Made by a program: the position numbers and the translations under genes. From Achromobacter xylosoxidans (GTDB lineage Bacteria > Pseudomonadota > Gammaproteobacteria > Burkholderiales > Burkholderiaceae_B), in assembly GCF_014490035.1 (NCBI RefSeq), contig NZ_CP061008.1, positions 6,076,001 through 6,140,000 of the forward strand: a DNA stretch of 64,000 nt, read 5' to 3'. Under the pieces are notes generated by a model. The model was not told where the DNA came from, ran no database searches, and saw only the letters and a list, made by a program, of their open reading frames with translations. Shown one piece after another: positions 26,864-36,860 of the stretch (position 1 is the first letter of the stretch; each line of letters opens with the position of its first letter).

Positions 26864-26905
26864 AACGTCATCCTATATTTAAGAAAAGCAAACGATCCCC
26901 GCCGC

Positions 26906-27331
26906 TTACGCTGCGGGAACCAGATAAGCCTGCATGCGTTCCCGCAGATCCGCAGGCAGCGGCATGGACTTCATCGTCCGCAAATCCACCGTTACGATCG
27001 TCTGCGTCGCCGACAAGCGCAACTGGCCATCCGGCCCCTCGAAGCGCACCAGCGCCTTGAACGACGCGCCGCCGATGCGCTGTACTTCCAGCACCTGGCG
27101 CAGACGCTCGTGCCAGCGGCTGGGCGCGCTGAAATCGCACTGCACCGACGCCATCGGCGTGCCGATGTGCCGCTCCACGTGCAGCGCATGAAACGGCAAT
27201 CCCATGCCCTTGTCGAACCATTCCTCGACAAAGTCATTGATCATCTCGAAGTAGCGAGGGTAGAAAACGATGCCCGCCGGATCGCAATGACGGAAGCGGA
27301 CTTCGACCTGGCTGATGAAAGGGGCTGCCAT
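26906..27331 (-). CDS. Acyl-CoA thioesterase, 4-hydroxybenzoyl-CoA type hotdog
   Basis: The 141-residue hotdog protein carries the 4HBT motif with catalytic aspartate D17 in RHCDPAGIVFYPRYFEM, and the dimer helix NDFVEEWFD. It hydrolyses aryl- or acyl-CoA esters. In the operon it probably releases CoA from stalled aromatic CoA thioesters or hydrolyses a ring-derived intermediate. It follows the CoA-ligase gene by 20 bp. A single domain of about 140 residues is the usual size. Confidence 0.88.
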   Translation of the reverse strand: MAAPFISQVEVRFRHCDPAGIVFYPRYFEMINDFVEEWFDKGMGLPFHALHVERHIGTPMASVQCDFSAPSRWHERLRQVLEVQRIGGASFKALVRFEGPDGQLRLSATQTIVTVDLRTMKSMPLPADLRERMQAYLVPAA

Positions 27332-27351
27332 GGAATTTCCTTGTTGCCGGT

Positions 27352-28992
27352 TCAGGCCATCTTGCGCAGCGCGAAACGCTGCAGCTTGCCGGTTTCGGTG
27401 CGCGGCAGCGCGTCGACAAACTCGATGGCACGGGGATACTTGTAGGGCGCGATATTGGCCTTCACGAACTGCTGCAGCGCCGCGACCAGCTCGCTGCCGG
27501 CTTCATAGCCCGGCTTGAGCACCACGAAGGCCTTGACCACCTGGCCGCGCTCGTCGTCCGCCGCGCCCACCACGCCACACTCCGCCACGGCCTCGTGACG
27601 CAGCAGCGCGTCCTCGACCTCGGGTCCGGCAATGTTGTAGCCCGCCGAAACAATCATGTCGTCATTGCGCGCCTGATAGAAGAAATAGCCGTCGTCATCC
27701 TGCAGGAACGTATCGCCCGGCAGGTTCCAGCCGTTCTGCACGAAGCGCCGCTGGCGCTCGTCCGCCAGATAGCGGCAGCCGGTAGGCCCCTTGATCGCCA
27801 ACCGGCCCACCGTGCCGTTGGGCACGGGATTCATATCGTCATCGACGATCTGCGCCACATAACCCGGCACCACGCGGCCGATGGCGCCGGCCTTGACCGA
27901 CTCCGGCGGGCTGGACACGAACACGTGGATCATTTCCGTGCCGCCGATGCCGTCGATCATCTCGATGCCGCTGGCTTTTTTCCAGAGCTGGCGCGTCGCA
28001 TCCGGCAGCGCCTCGCCCGCCGACACGCTCTTCTTCAGCGACGACAGATCGAACTTGCCCACCAATGCCGCCATCTGGCGGTAGAACGTGGGCGCCGTGA
28101 ACACGATGGTGGCGCGGAAATCCTGGATCAGCTGCAGCAGGCTTTCCGGCGACAGCTTCTCGGCCAGCACCGTGCTCGCGCCCACGCGCAGCGGGAAGCA
28201 CAGCAGGCCGCCCAGGCCGAAGGTAAATGCCAGCGGCGGCGTGCCGCAGAAAATGTCGTCCGGACCCGGCTTGATGACGTGCTTGGGAAACAGGTCGCAC
28301 ATCGCCAGGACGTCGCGATGGAAGTGCATGCAGCCCTTGGGCGCGCCGGTGGTGCCGCTGGTGAAGGCGATCAGGCACACGTCGTCGGCCGCGGTATCGC
28401 AGGCCTTGAAATCATCCGGCTTGGCCGCTGCCAACGCATCCAGCGCGTCGGGCGCCTTGTCGTTGAAGTACATGACCTTGGTCAGGCCAGGGCAATAATG
28501 CTCATGGCTGGACTGGGTGCAGAACTCCGCCTCGTCTTTCAGGCGGGCATCGCACAGCACGGCCTGGATCTGCGCCTTGTCGATGATCTGCTTGAGTTCC
28601 TTGGCGCGCAACAGCGGCATCGTCGGCACCGTCACCAGCCCGGCCTTGATCGCTGCCAGCCACGAGGCCGCCATCATGGGATTGTTCGGTCCGCGCAGCA
28701 GCAGGCGGTTGCCCGGCACCAGGCCCATATCTTCGGCCAACACCCGGGCGATACGGTTGGTCAGCGCGGCCAGTTCGCGGTAGGTCATCGTGGCGTGCTT
28801 GCCGTCCTGGCTCCAGCGCAGCGCGACGCGCTCGCCGTGACCGCGCTCGACCATGGCGTCCACCAGTTCGACCGCGCAGTTCAAACGTTTCGGATAGGCC
28901 ACGTCGGGGCCGTCGAGCAGGAACTCTGGCCATTGTTCGCCCGGGGGCAGATTGTCCCGGGCGAAAGTGTCGATGTGGGCGGATGCTTCCAT
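27352..28992 (-). CDS. Aryl-CoA ligase (2-aminobenzoate/benzoate-CoA ligase type)
   Basis: The 546-residue adenylate-forming enzyme has the phosphate-binding loop AFTSGTTGAPKGCMH, the motif DGIGGTEMIHVF, and a C-terminal catalytic lysine in RTETGKLQRF. Subgroup features (SAGEALPDATRQLW, then AGYNIAGPEVEDALL) match benzoate/aminobenzoate-CoA ligases. It makes the aromatic-CoA substrate for the flavin monooxygenase encoded at the head of this operon. Anthranilate is the most likely substrate, but benzoate or salicylate cannot be excluded. Confidence 0.85.
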   Translation of the reverse strand: MEASAHIDTFARDNLPPGEQWPEFLLDGPDVAYPKRLNCAVELVDAMVERGHGERVALRWSQDGKHATMTYRELAALTNRIARVLAEDMGLVPGNRLLLRGPNNPMMAASWLAAIKAGLVTVPTMPLLRAKELKQIIDKAQIQAVLCDARLKDEAEFCTQSSHEHYCPGLTKVMYFNDKAPDALDALAAAKPDDFKACDTAADDVCLIAFTSGTTGAPKGCMHFHRDVLAMCDLFPKHVIKPGPDDIFCGTPPLAFTFGLGGLLCFPLRVGASTVLAEKLSPESLLQLIQDFRATIVFTAPTFYRQMAALVGKFDLSSLKKSVSAGEALPDATRQLWKKASGIEMIDGIGGTEMIHVFVSSPPESVKAGAIGRVVPGYVAQIVDDDMNPVPNGTVGRLAIKGPTGCRYLADERQRRFVQNGWNLPGDTFLQDDDGYFFYQARNDDMIVSAGYNIAGPEVEDALLRHEAVAECGVVGAADDERGQVVKAFVVLKPGYEAGSELVAALQQFVKANIAPYKYPRAIEFVDALPRTETGKLQRFALRKMA

Positions 28993-29054
28993 GGAATTCC
29001 CCTTGCTATTGCGGTGTAGTTGCTGTGCCGGGACGACGGAGCTCGATGGCTGCC

Positions 29055-30224
29055 TTACGCCTTCAGCAGTTCACGGGCAATGATCAACTTCTGCACTTCT
29101 GTCGCGCCTTCGTAGATCCGCAGCGCGCGTATTTCCCTGTAAAGCTTCTCCACCGGCATCCCCGACACCACGCCCGCGCCGCCGAACATCTGCAGCGCGC
29201 GGTCGATCACGGTCTGCGCCGATTCCGTGGCGGTCATCTTGGCCATGGCCGCTTCGCGCGTGGTGCGCTGCTTCAGCACGTCGCGCATCCAGGCCGCGCG
29301 GTATGTCAGGAGCGCCGAGGCGTCGATGGCGGTCGCCATGTCGCCCAGCGCGGCCTGCGTCAGCTGCAGGTCCGACAGCGTCTGGCCGAACATGCGGCGC
29401 GACTTGGAACGCGCCAGCCCTTCGTCCAGCGCGCGGCGCGCGAAACCCAGCGCGGCGGCCGCTACCGAGGCGCGGAAGATGTCCAGCGTCATCATGGCCA
29501 GCTTGAAGCCCTGGCCCGCGTCGCCCAGCCGGTGCGACGCCGGAATGCGGCAGTTGTCGAACGTGATGGTCGCCAGCGGGTGCGGAGCGATCAGGTCGAT
29601 GCGTTCGCTGACCTCGAAGCCCGGCGTATCGGCATCCACCACGAAGGCGCTGATGCCACGCGCGCCGGGTGCTTCGCCAGTGCGCGCGAACACGCAATAG
29701 AAGTCCGCGATGCCGCCGTTGGAAATCCAGGTCTTGGCGCCGTTCAACACATAATGGTCGCCGTCCAGCGTGGCCTCGCAGGCCAGCGCGGCCACGTCCG
29801 AGCCGGCGTCGGGCTCCGACAGCGCAAAGGCGGCGATGGCTTCGCCGCGCGCCACGCGCGGCAGATAGCGCTGGCGCAGTTCGTCCGAGCCCATCAGCGA
29901 AATGGCGCCGCTGCCCAGGCCCTGCATGGCAAAGGCGAAATCGGCCAGCCCTTCATGGCGCGCCAGGGTTTCGCGCAGGATGCACACCGCGCGGGAATCC
30001 ACTTCCGGCAGCGCGCCGCCCCAGGCGCCGCCGGGGCCGCCCGCGACCGCGTAGCGCAGCCAGCCGGCCTCGCCCATGGCGCGCACCAGCTTCTTGCAGG
30101 CCGCGTCGGCGTCATGGTGATCCACGTCCCCCAGGGACGCTTCGCACCAGGCGTCGACCTCGTGCGCCAGCTTGCGGTGCGCATCGTCGAAAAACGGCCA
30201 ATCCAGCCAGCTTGCGTCGCGCAT
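29055..30224 (-). CDS. Acyl-CoA dehydrogenase
   Basis: The 389-residue flavoprotein has the ACAD signatures [14 protein letters not shown] and [11 protein letters not shown], and an ending [18 protein letters not shown] in which the Glu of YEGA is the catalytic base. It would desaturate an alicyclic or open-chain CoA ester made from the aromatic ring. The start at 30224 gives a family-like N-terminus and is 2 bp from the crotonase stop, so the genes are coupled. Upstream in-frame residues overlap the crotonase gene and were rejected. Confidence 0.9.
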   Translation of the reverse strand: MRDASWLDWPFFDDAHRKLAHEVDAWCEASLGDVDHHDADAACKKLVRAMGEAGWLRYAVAGGPGGAWGGALPEVDSRAVCILRETLARHEGLADFAFAMQGLGSGAISLMGSDELRQRYLPRVARGEAIAAFALSEPDAGSDVAALACEATLDGDHYVLNGAKTWISNGGIADFYCVFARTGEAPGARGISAFVVDADTPGFEVSERIDLIAPHPLATITFDNCRIPASHRLGDAGQGFKLAMMTLDIFRASVAAAALGFARRALDEGLARSKSRRMFGQTLSDLQLTQAALGDMATAIDASALLTYRAAWMRDVLKQRTTREAAMAKMTATESAQTVIDRALQMFGGAGVVSGMPVEKLYREIRALRIYEGATEVQKLIIARELLKA

Positions 30225-30226
30225 GC

Positions 30227-31084
30227 TCAGTCCCCTTGGAACACCGGTTTTTGCTTGGCCACGAAGGCCTCGTAGGCGCGACGGAAATCGCGCGTCTGCA
30301 TGCAGATGGCCTGGGCCTCGGCTTCGGCCTCGATGGCCTCGTCCACGCCCATGTTCCATTCCTGGTGCAGCAGCTTCTTGGTCACGCCGTGGGCGAAGGT
30401 CGGACCCGCCGCCAGCTGCGCGGCCAGCGTCTGCGCGGCGTCGGCCAGCGCGCCGGGTTCATGCAGGGCATTGAAGAAACCCCAGCTGGCGCCTTCTTCC
30501 GCCGTCATGGCGCGGCCCGTGTAGAGCAGTTCGGACGCGCGGCCCTGGCCGATCATGCGCGGCAGCAAGGTGCATGCGCCCATGTCGGCGCCGGCCAGGC
30601 CGACTCGCGTGAACAGGAAGGCGGTGCGCGCGGCGGGCGTGCCCAGGCGCATGTCCGAGGCCAGCGCCACCATGGCGCCGGCGCCGGCGCAGATGCCGTC
30701 GACCGCCGCCACGATGGGCTGCGGGCAAGCGCGCATGGCCTTGACCAGATCGCCCGTCATGCGGGTGAAGTCCAGCAGCTCGGGCATGCTCATCTTGGTC
30801 AGCGGACCGATGATCTCATGCACGTCGCCGCCCGAGCAGAAGTTGCCGCCCGCGCCCGTCACCACCACGACCTTGATGTCGGTGGCGTACACCAGCGCGC
30901 GGAACAGGTCGCGCAACTCGGCGTAGGAATCGAACGTCAGCGGGTTCTTGCGCTCGGGGCGATTCAGCGTCACCGTGCCGATCTTGCCGTCGGCCGACAC
31001 CTGCCACAGGAACGTCTTGGCCTGGTAGCCGGCGAACGGACGCTTGTGGTGTTTCATGGTGTGCTCTTCGGGCTGGGTGCTCAT
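30227..31084 (-). CDS. Enoyl-CoA hydratase/isomerase (crotonase) family protein
   Basis: The 285-residue crotonase has the oxyanion-hole segments [10 protein letters not shown] and [16 protein letters not shown]. The first catalytic glutamate of classical hydratases (PE in QPEILLG) is valine here (TRVGLAG), while the second Glu is kept ([10 protein letters not shown]), so it may be an isomerase or a C-C hydrolase rather than a standard hydratase. A GGAG ribosome site supports the start at 31084; an ATG at 31057 is an alternative. It acts between the SDR and acyl-CoA dehydrogenase steps. Confidence 0.87.
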   Translation of the reverse strand: MSTQPEEHTMKHHKRPFAGYQAKTFLWQVSADGKIGTVTLNRPERKNPLTFDSYAELRDLFRALVYATDIKVVVVTGAGGNFCSGGDVHEIIGPLTKMSMPELLDFTRMTGDLVKAMRACPQPIVAAVDGICAGAGAMVALASDMRLGTPAARTAFLFTRVGLAGADMGACTLLPRMIGQGRASELLYTGRAMTAEEGASWGFFNALHEPGALADAAQTLAAQLAAGPTFAHGVTKKLLHQEWNMGVDEAIEAEAEAQAICMQTRDFRRAYEAFVAKQKPVFQGD

Positions 31085-31125
31085 GGTGTCTCCGTTCGTG
31101 AATTGGGGTGGATGGGGCGCCGGCT

Positions 31126-31917
31126 TCAGCCGGTCATCACTTCGCCGCCGTCTACGGCGATGGCCTGGCCGTTGACCGAGGCCGAAGCCGGCAAGGCCAG
31201 CCAGGCGACCGTCTCGGCCACTTCCTCGGGCTGCACCAGGCGGCCCTGGGGGTTGCGCTCGGCCAGCTTGGCGCGCGCGGCGTCCGGCGTCATGCCGGTC
31301 TTGTCGACGATGTTCGACACCGCGCCGCGCACGATGTCGGTTTCCGTGTAGCCGGGGCATACGGCGTTGACCGTGACGCCCTTCTGCGCCGTTTCCAGCG
31401 CCAGCGAACGGGTCAGGCCGATCACGCCGTGCTTGGCCGCGCAATAGGCGCTGACATAGCCGTAGCCGATCAGGCCGGCCGTGCTGGCCACGTTGATTAC
31501 GCGGCCCCATTTTTCCTGCAGCATGCCGGGCAAGGCCGCCTGGATGCAGTGGAAGGTCCCGGTCAGATTGACGTCCAGCATCGACTGCCACAGCGCCGCG
31601 TCGGTGCGGTCAAAGCGCTGGCTGACAGCCTGGCCGGCGTTGTTCACCAGCACCAGTACCGGACCGAACTCGGCCTCGGCCTGGGCGAAGGCCGCCCGCA
31701 CCGAGGCTTCGTTGGCGATGTCGGCGCTGACGGCCTGCACCTGGCCCAGGCTGGCCAGGCTGTCGGCCGCGGCGTCCAGCGCGGCGCCGTCGCGGCCCAG
31801 CAGCGTGACGCGCGCGCCGCGCTGCAAGAGCGCCCGGGCGCAGGCCAGCCCGATGCCGCGGGCGCCGCCCGTCACCAGGGCGTGGCGTCCGGCCAGCGGG
31901 AGCGGAGTTGCGTTCAT
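31126..31917 (-). CDS. SDR-family oxidoreductase (hydroxyacyl-CoA type)
   Basis: The 263-residue classical SDR has cofactor motif [12 protein letters not shown], active-site YCAAKHG, and an ending VDGGEVMTG. The pattern [21 protein letters not shown] is like acetoacetyl-CoA/hydroxyacyl-CoA reductases. The ATG overlaps the stop of the flavin enzyme by 4 bp, so they are coupled. It probably oxidises or reduces a ring hydroxyl or keto group of the CoA-bound product. Substrate inferred only from the operon. Confidence 0.88.
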   Translation of the reverse strand: MNATPLPLAGRHALVTGGARGIGLACARALLQRGARVTLLGRDGAALDAAADSLASLGQVQAVSADIANEASVRAAFAQAEAEFGPVLVLVNNAGQAVSQRFDRTDAALWQSMLDVNLTGTFHCIQAALPGMLQEKWGRVINVASTAGLIGYGYVSAYCAAKHGVIGLTRSLALETAQKGVTVNAVCPGYTETDIVRGAVSNIVDKTGMTPDAARAKLAERNPQGRLVQPEEVAETVAWLALPASASVNGQAIAVDGGEVMTG

Positions 31918-34265
31918 TTGATATCCAGTTGCGCCATCGCGGCGGCGCGTTCGAAGTTGGTTTCCAGTTGGCGCTTGCCGGCGAAGTACTGGCTCGGCCA
32001 CGAAACATCACGGTAGCCCACTCGCGCGGCTTCGCGTAGCGTCCAGGAGGCGTCAGCCAAATGGGGACGCGCCAGCGCGCAAAGGTCGGCGCGGCCCGAG
32101 GCGATGATGCCGTTGGCGTGGTCGGCCTCGAAGATGGCGCCCACCGCGATGGTCGGGATGCCGGCCTCGTTGCGCACGCGGTCCGCGAACGGAGTCTGGA
32201 ACATGCGGCCGTAGACCGGCTTTTCTTCCTTGCTGACCTGGCCGGACGAGCAATCGATCATGTCGGCGCCGGCAGCCTTGAAGTGGCGCGCGATCTCCAC
32301 CGCGTCATCGGCCGTGATGCCGCCTTCGACCCAGTCGCTGGCGGAAATCCGCACCGACATGGGCTTGTTCTCGGGCCATACCGCGCGCACGGCATGGAAC
32401 ACCTCCAGCGGGAAGCGCAGGCGGTTCTCCAGGCTGCCGCCGTATTCGTCGGTGCGATGGTTCGTGAGCGGCGAAATGAAGCTGGACAGCAGGTAGCCGT
32501 GCGCGCAGTGCAGCTCCAGCCAGTCGAAACCGGCCTGCTCGGCGCGGCGGGCGGCGGCCACGAAGTTGTCGCGCACGTCGTCCATGTCGGCGCGCGTCAT
32601 GGCGCGCGGCGTCTGCGACACGCCTTCGATGTAAGGCAGGGCCGACGCCGACAAGAGCGGCCAGTTGCCTTCGGCCAGCGGATGATCGATCTTCTGCCAG
32701 CCCAGCTGCGTGGAACCCTTGCGACCGGCGTGGCCCAGCTGCAGGCCGATGCGGGCATCGCTGTTGCCATGCACGAAGCCGACAATGCGGGCAAACGCGT
32801 CGCGCTGCTCGTCATTCCAGAGGCCCGGGCAGCCCGGGGTGATGCGGCCGTCCGGCGACACGCAGGTCATCTCGACCATGACGAGGCCCGCGCCGCCCAT
32901 GGCGCGCGCGCCCAGGTGCACCAGGTGGAAGTCGCCCGGCACGCCATCGGTGCAGGAATACATGGCCATCGGCGACACCAGAATGCGGTTCTTCAGCCGC
33001 ACGCCGCGCGCCTGATAGGGCGTCAGCATGGGGATCGCGGGCCGCTGGCCAGGCGCGGCGGCAGCGCCGGCGCGTTCCGCGATCCAGCGCTCGAAGCCTT
33101 CCAGCCAGGCCGGGTCGCGCAGGCGCAGGTTTTCGTGCGAGATCCGCTGCGAACGGGTCAACAGCGAATAGGCGAACTGTTCAGGCTCCAGGTCGGCATA
33201 GCGCTCGACGTTCTCGAACCATTCGGTGGAGTTGCGGGCGGCGTTCTGGATCTTCAGCACTTCGACGCTGCGCACTTCCTCGTAGTGCTTCAGACCGGCT
33301 TCGACGCTGCCTTCGGCGCCGCTCAGGCAGCGCGCCAGCTCGATCGCGTCTTCCAAGGCCAGCTTGGTGCCGGAGCCGATCGAGAAGTGGGCGGTGTGGG
33401 CGGCGTCGCCCATCAGCACCACGGGCACGCGGCGCTCGCCGCGGGCGGTATCCAGCTTGTTCCAGTGCACCCAGGTATTGCAGATGACGCGCGGGAAGCG
33501 GATCCAGATGGCCGAGCCGCGCAGGTGCGTGGCGTTGCTGATCAGCGGATTGCCGTCCAGCCAGGGCGCGAACAGCTTTTCGCAGTAGGCGATGCCCTCT
33601 TCCTGGCTCATCTGCTCGATACCGGCGGCCTGCCAGGTTTCCTCGGGCGTTTCCACGATGAAGGTGGACATGCCGTCTTCGTAGCGGTAGGCGTGCGCCT
33701 GGAACCAGCCGTGCTCGGTCTGGACGAAGGCGAAGGTGAAGGCGTCGAACACCTTCTTGGTGCCCAGCCACACGAAGCGGCAGCGGCGCTGGTCGATGTC
33801 CGGATGGAAAGTGTCGGCGTAGCGGGTCCGGACTTGGCTGTTGATGCCGTCCGAGGCGATGACCAGGTCGGCGTCGTATTCGCGGGCGATGGCCTGGTCG
33901 TCCTGGATGAACTGTTCGAACACCAGTTTCACGCCCACGTCCTCGCAGCGCGCCTGCAGGATGTTCAGCAGCTTCTTGCGGCCGATGCCGATGAAGCCGT
34001 GGCCGCCGCTGCGAATGCTGCGGCCCTTGAAGTTGATGTCGATGTCGTCCCAGTGGTTGAAGGCGTCGCCGATGGTCTGGGCGGAAACGGGGTCGGCTTC
34101 ACGCAGGTTCTGCATGGTGGCGTCGGAGAACACCACGCCCCAGCCGAAGGTGTCGTAAGGGCGGTTGCGCTCGATCACGGTGACTTCGTTGGCGGGGTCT
34201 TGCAGCTTCATGAGCAGACCGAAATACAGGCCGGCGGGGCCCCCGCCGATGCAGACTATTTTCAT
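31914..34265 (-). CDS. 2-aminobenzoyl-CoA (or salicylyl-CoA) monooxygenase/reductase, fused flavoenzyme
   Basis: The 783-residue protein fuses two flavin modules. Residues 1-~375 are a class-A FAD monooxygenase ([14 protein letters not shown], then [14 protein letters not shown]). Residues ~390-783 are an Old Yellow Enzyme domain ([14 protein letters not shown] and [15 protein letters not shown]). This fusion is known for 2-aminobenzoyl-CoA monooxygenase/reductase and salicylyl-CoA 5-hydroxylase, which hydroxylate and then may reduce the CoA-bound ring without ring-cleaving dioxygenases. It is the first gene behind the promoter at 34355. Ligase, thioesterase and RidA partners favour the aminobenzoyl-CoA substrate. 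Confidence 0.9.
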   Translation of the reverse strand: MKIVCIGGGPAGLYFGLLMKLQDPANEVTVIERNRPYDTFGWGVVFSDATMQNLREADPVSAQTIGDAFNHWDDIDINFKGRSIRSGGHGFIGIGRKKLLNILQARCEDVGVKLVFEQFIQDDQAIAREYDADLVIASDGINSQVRTRYADTFHPDIDQRRCRFVWLGTKKVFDAFTFAFVQTEHGWFQAHAYRYEDGMSTFIVETPEETWQAAGIEQMSQEEGIAYCEKLFAPWLDGNPLISNATHLRGSAIWIRFPRVICNTWVHWNKLDTARGERRVPVVLMGDAAHTAHFSIGSGTKLALEDAIELARCLSGAEGSVEAGLKHYEEVRSVEVLKIQNAARNSTEWFENVERYADLEPEQFAYSLLTRSQRISHENLRLRDPAWLEGFERWIAERAGAAAAPGQRPAIPMLTPYQARGVRLKNRILVSPMAMYSCTDGVPGDFHLVHLGARAMGGAGLVMVEMTCVSPDGRITPGCPGLWNDEQRDAFARIVGFVHGNSDARIGLQLGHAGRKGSTQLGWQKIDHPLAEGNWPLLSASALPYIEGVSQTPRAMTRADMDDVRDNFVAAARRAEQAGFDWLELHCAHGYLLSSFISPLTNHRTDEYGGSLENRLRFPLEVFHAVRAVWPENKPMSVRISASDWVEGGITADDAVEIARHFKAAGADMIDCSSGQVSKEEKPVYGRMFQTPFADRVRNEAGIPTIAVGAIFEADHANGIIASGRADLCALARPHLADASWTLREAARVGYRDVSWPSQYFAGKRQLETNFERAAAMAQLDIK

Positions 34266-34330
34266 TGCCGTAGCGCTCCGTGGTAAGCGACATCCGCTCT
34301 GAATTCCTGGAGCTGGCGGCCGCAGATATT

Positions 34331-34347
34331 TAAACCTGGATAGTTTA
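34331..34347. promoter_or_regulatory. Inverted repeat at the operon start site
   Basis: TAAAC and GTTTA arms with a 7-bp spacer sit at about the predicted start point of the flavin-enzyme promoter. A bound repressor would block initiation. The regulator is not identified. Confidence 0.45.
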
Positions 34348-34354
34348 GGCTTGA

Positions 34355-34383
34355 AATATATACCTGAAGGTCCCGAGGCGCAA
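34355..34383 (-). promoter_or_regulatory. Sigma-70 promoter of the aminobenzoyl-CoA-type operon
   Basis: On the minus strand TTGCGC (34383-34378) and TATATT (34360-34355) are separated by exactly 17 bp. The start point would be near 34348, about 80 nt before the first gene. A perfect 18-bp palindrome lies 6 bp upstream of the -35 box. Confidence 0.75.
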
Positions 34384-34389
34384 ATGGGG

Positions 34390-34407
34390 AAAGTATCTAG
34401 ATACTTT
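34390..34407. promoter_or_regulatory. Perfect 18-bp palindromic operator
   Basis: AAAGTATCTAGATACTTT is fully self-complementary and centred about 50 bp upstream of the predicted start point. That is an activator position, or a remote repressor half. No regulator gene is adjacent; the LysR protein at 25455-26336 is one candidate. Confidence 0.7.
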
Positions 34408-34587
34408 GGGCCCCTAAATAGGGACGCGCTTGCCGCCTCCGCTACGGCATTCGCGCCAGCGAACACAATAGAAATGAAAGAAATCACGTATGTCATTATT
34501 GGCCGCCCGCGCGGCCAATAATGACGGGCACCAAAAGCCCCGCCCCCGACCACGGATGCAGCAGCGCCACAAGTCAAGACTCAAGTA
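34408..34587. other. Non-coding stretch upstream of the palindrome
   Basis: The stretch contains no supported gene. It has one small inverted repeat (TTGGCCGCCCGCGCGGCCAA around 34499-34518) that could fold as a hairpin but has no T-run. Confidence 0.5.
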
Positions 34588-34752
34588 GCCCGTCGGCGCC
34601 GGCGCGTGGGAGGCGAGCAACCTCGATGCGCCCGAGGGAATCGGAAGGCAGCCGCCGCAGGCGGCAACGACGATGACGACGGGGCAGTCCGGAGCGAACG
34701 CTCCGGACCGCAATCGTGGGCGCTCGCCTCCCACGCGCCGGCGCCGACGGGC
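34588..34752. repeat. Palindromic intergenic element, copy B
   Basis: A 165-bp element is bounded by a perfect 31-bp inverted repeat (34588-34618 and 34722-34752). Its core shares GGAATC, the CAGTCCGGAGC-type hairpin (GTCCGGAGC / GCTCCGGAC at 34687-34708) and CCGCAATCGT with copy A at 188-351. The outer arms differ from copy A except for the outer GCCCG and inner GGGAGGCG stretches. It lies between the ilvD terminator and the aminobenzoate-type operon promoter. No protein is likely. Confidence 0.8.
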
Positions 34753-34830
34753 GGCCTACGAAGCACCACGGCACCGGCACCCACACCGGCACCCACACGG
34801 CGTCAACACCAACCAGCACTCACCAAACGA

Positions 34831-34860
34831 CCAAAAAAAAGCGGCGCTAAAAAGCGCCGC
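34831..34860 (-). terminator. Rho-independent terminator of ilvD
   Basis: An 8-bp stem GCGGCGCT (34841-34848) / AGCGCCGC (34853-34860) with an AAAA loop is followed on the minus strand by eight T. It lies 24 bp past the ilvD stop codon. Confidence 0.9.
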
Positions 34861-34884
34861 CCTCTTACCAACCAGCAAGCAAAA

Positions 34885-36753
34885 TCAACGCTTGCCCTTC
34901 TGCTTCAGCTGCGACAAATCCCGCACAGCCCCACGATCCGCCGAAGTCGCCAACGCCGCATACGCCTGCAGCGCCTGCGACACGACACGTTCGCGGCCGA
35001 CCGGCTCCCAGCCGTCAGCACGAGCATCCATTGCCGCCCGGCGGCGCGCCAGTTCCTCGTCGGACACCGCCAGATGCATCTTGCGGTTCGGGATATCGAT
35101 CTCGATCACGTCACCCTCTTCCACCAGGCCGATCGTGCCGCCTTCCGCCGCTTCCGGCGAAGCATGGCCGATCACCAGACCCGACGAACCGCCCGAGAAA
35201 CGGCCATCCGTGAACAGCGCGCAAGTCTTGCCCAGGCCCTTGGACTTCAGGTACGACGTCGGATACAGCATTTCCTGCATGCCCGGACCGCCCTTCGGGC
35301 CTTCATAGCGGATCACCACCACGTCGCCCGGAACGATCTGGTCGCCCAGGATGCCTTCCACCGCATCGTCCTGGCTTTCGAAGACGCGCGCGCGGCCGGT
35401 GAAGACCCATTGCGACTCGTCCACGCCCGCCGTCTTGACGATGCAGCCCTTTTCAGCCAGATTGCCGTACAGCACGGCCAGGCCGCCATCCTTGGAATAG
35501 GCGCTTTCCTTGCTGCGGATGCAGCCCGTCTTGCGGTCGGTATCCAGCGTCAGGAAGGTTGCGTCCTGGCTGAACGCCACCGTGGTCGGAATGCCGCCCG
35601 GAGCCGCACGGTAGAACTTCTGCGCCTCTTCGCCAGCGCCGCCGGCCACGTCCCATTGCTTGATTGCGTTGCCCAGCGTGCCGCTGTGCACGTTGCCGCA
35701 GGACAGATCCAGCAGGTCCGCGCGCGCCAGTTCACCCAGGATGCCCAGGATGCCGCCAGCGCGGTGCACGTCTTCGATGTGGTACTTGTCGGTGGCGGGC
35801 GCCGCCTTGCACAGGCAGGGCACCTTGCGCGAAATGCGGTCGATGTCGGCCATGGTGAAGTCCACGCCCGCTTCCTGCGCCGCGGCCAGCAAGTGCAGCA
35901 CGGTGTTGGTCGAGCCGCCCATGGCCACGTCCAACGCCATCGCATTCTGGAACGCGCTCTTGGTGGCGATGCTGCGCGGCAGGACCGACTCGTCTTCTTC
36001 CTGGTAATAGCGGCGGCACAGGTCCACCACCAGGCGGCCGGCCTGTTCGAACAGCCCCTTGCGCCAGGCGTGCGTGGCGACGATGGTGCCGTTGCCCGGC
36101 AACGCCAGGCCGATGGCCTCGGTCAGACAGTTCATCGAGTTGGCGGTGAACATGCCGGAACAGGAGCCGCAGGTCGGGCAGGCGCTGCGTTCGACTTCGG
36201 CCACTTCGGCATCCGACACCTTGGGGTCGGCGGCCTTGATCATGGCGTCGATCAGGTCGATCTTGGCGATGACCTTGCCATCGGTGGGCGACTTGACCTT
36301 GCCCGCTTCCATCGGACCGCCCGACACGAACACGACCGGGATGTTCAGGCGCATCGCGGCCATCAGCATCCCCGGGGTGATCTTGTCGCAATTCGAGATG
36401 CAGACCATGGCGTCGGCGCAATGCGCGTTGACCATGTATTCGACCGAGTCGGCGATCAGTTCGCGCGAGGGCAGCGAATACAGCATGCCGCCGTGGCCCA
36501 TCGCGATGCCGTCGTCCACGGCGATGGTGTTGAATTCCTTGGCGACGCCGCCTGCGGCCTCGATTTCCTTGGCGACCAGTGCGCCCAGGTCGCGCAGGTG
36601 CACGTGGCCCGGCACGAACTGCGTGAACGAGTTCACTACCGCGATGATCGGCTTGCCGAAGTCGCCGTCCTTCATGCCGGTGGCGCGCCACAAGGCGCGG
36701 GCGCCGGCCATGTTGCGGCCGTGGGTCGAGGTGCGGGAGCGGTAGTGCGGCAT
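34885..36753 (-). CDS. ilvD: Dihydroxy-acid dehydratase
   Basis: The 622-residue enzyme dehydrates 2,3-dihydroxy-isovalerate and -3-methylvalerate in valine/isoleucine synthesis. It has the N-terminus [20 protein letters not shown], iron-sulfur cysteines in [10 protein letters not shown] and [19 protein letters not shown], and the C-terminal [20 protein letters not shown]. Length is close to E. coli IlvD (616). It stands alone with its own terminator and no other ilv gene in the window. No attenuator-like leader was recognised upstream. Confidence 0.97.
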   Translation of the reverse strand: MPHYRSRTSTHGRNMAGARALWRATGMKDGDFGKPIIAVVNSFTQFVPGHVHLRDLGALVAKEIEAAGGVAKEFNTIAVDDGIAMGHGGMLYSLPSRELIADSVEYMVNAHCADAMVCISNCDKITPGMLMAAMRLNIPVVFVSGGPMEAGKVKSPTDGKVIAKIDLIDAMIKAADPKVSDAEVAEVERSACPTCGSCSGMFTANSMNCLTEAIGLALPGNGTIVATHAWRKGLFEQAGRLVVDLCRRYYQEEDESVLPRSIATKSAFQNAMALDVAMGGSTNTVLHLLAAAQEAGVDFTMADIDRISRKVPCLCKAAPATDKYHIEDVHRAGGILGILGELARADLLDLSCGNVHSGTLGNAIKQWDVAGGAGEEAQKFYRAAPGGIPTTVAFSQDATFLTLDTDRKTGCIRSKESAYSKDGGLAVLYGNLAEKGCIVKTAGVDESQWVFTGRARVFESQDDAVEGILGDQIVPGDVVVIRYEGPKGGPGMQEMLYPTSYLKSKGLGKTCALFTDGRFSGGSSGLVIGHASPEAAEGGTIGLVEEGDVIEIDIPNRKMHLAVSDEELARRRAAMDARADGWEPVGRERVVSQALQAYAALATSADRGAVRDLSQLKQKGKR

Positions 36754-36860
36754 GGTTTGTCTCTGGCTGTAGCTGTTAGCGTAGGCGGCAAAACGTTAAA
36801 TAATACGCTGGTTCGGGCCGCGCCCGCCCGCTGGCCGCCCCCGGGCCGCGGCCGCGGCCA

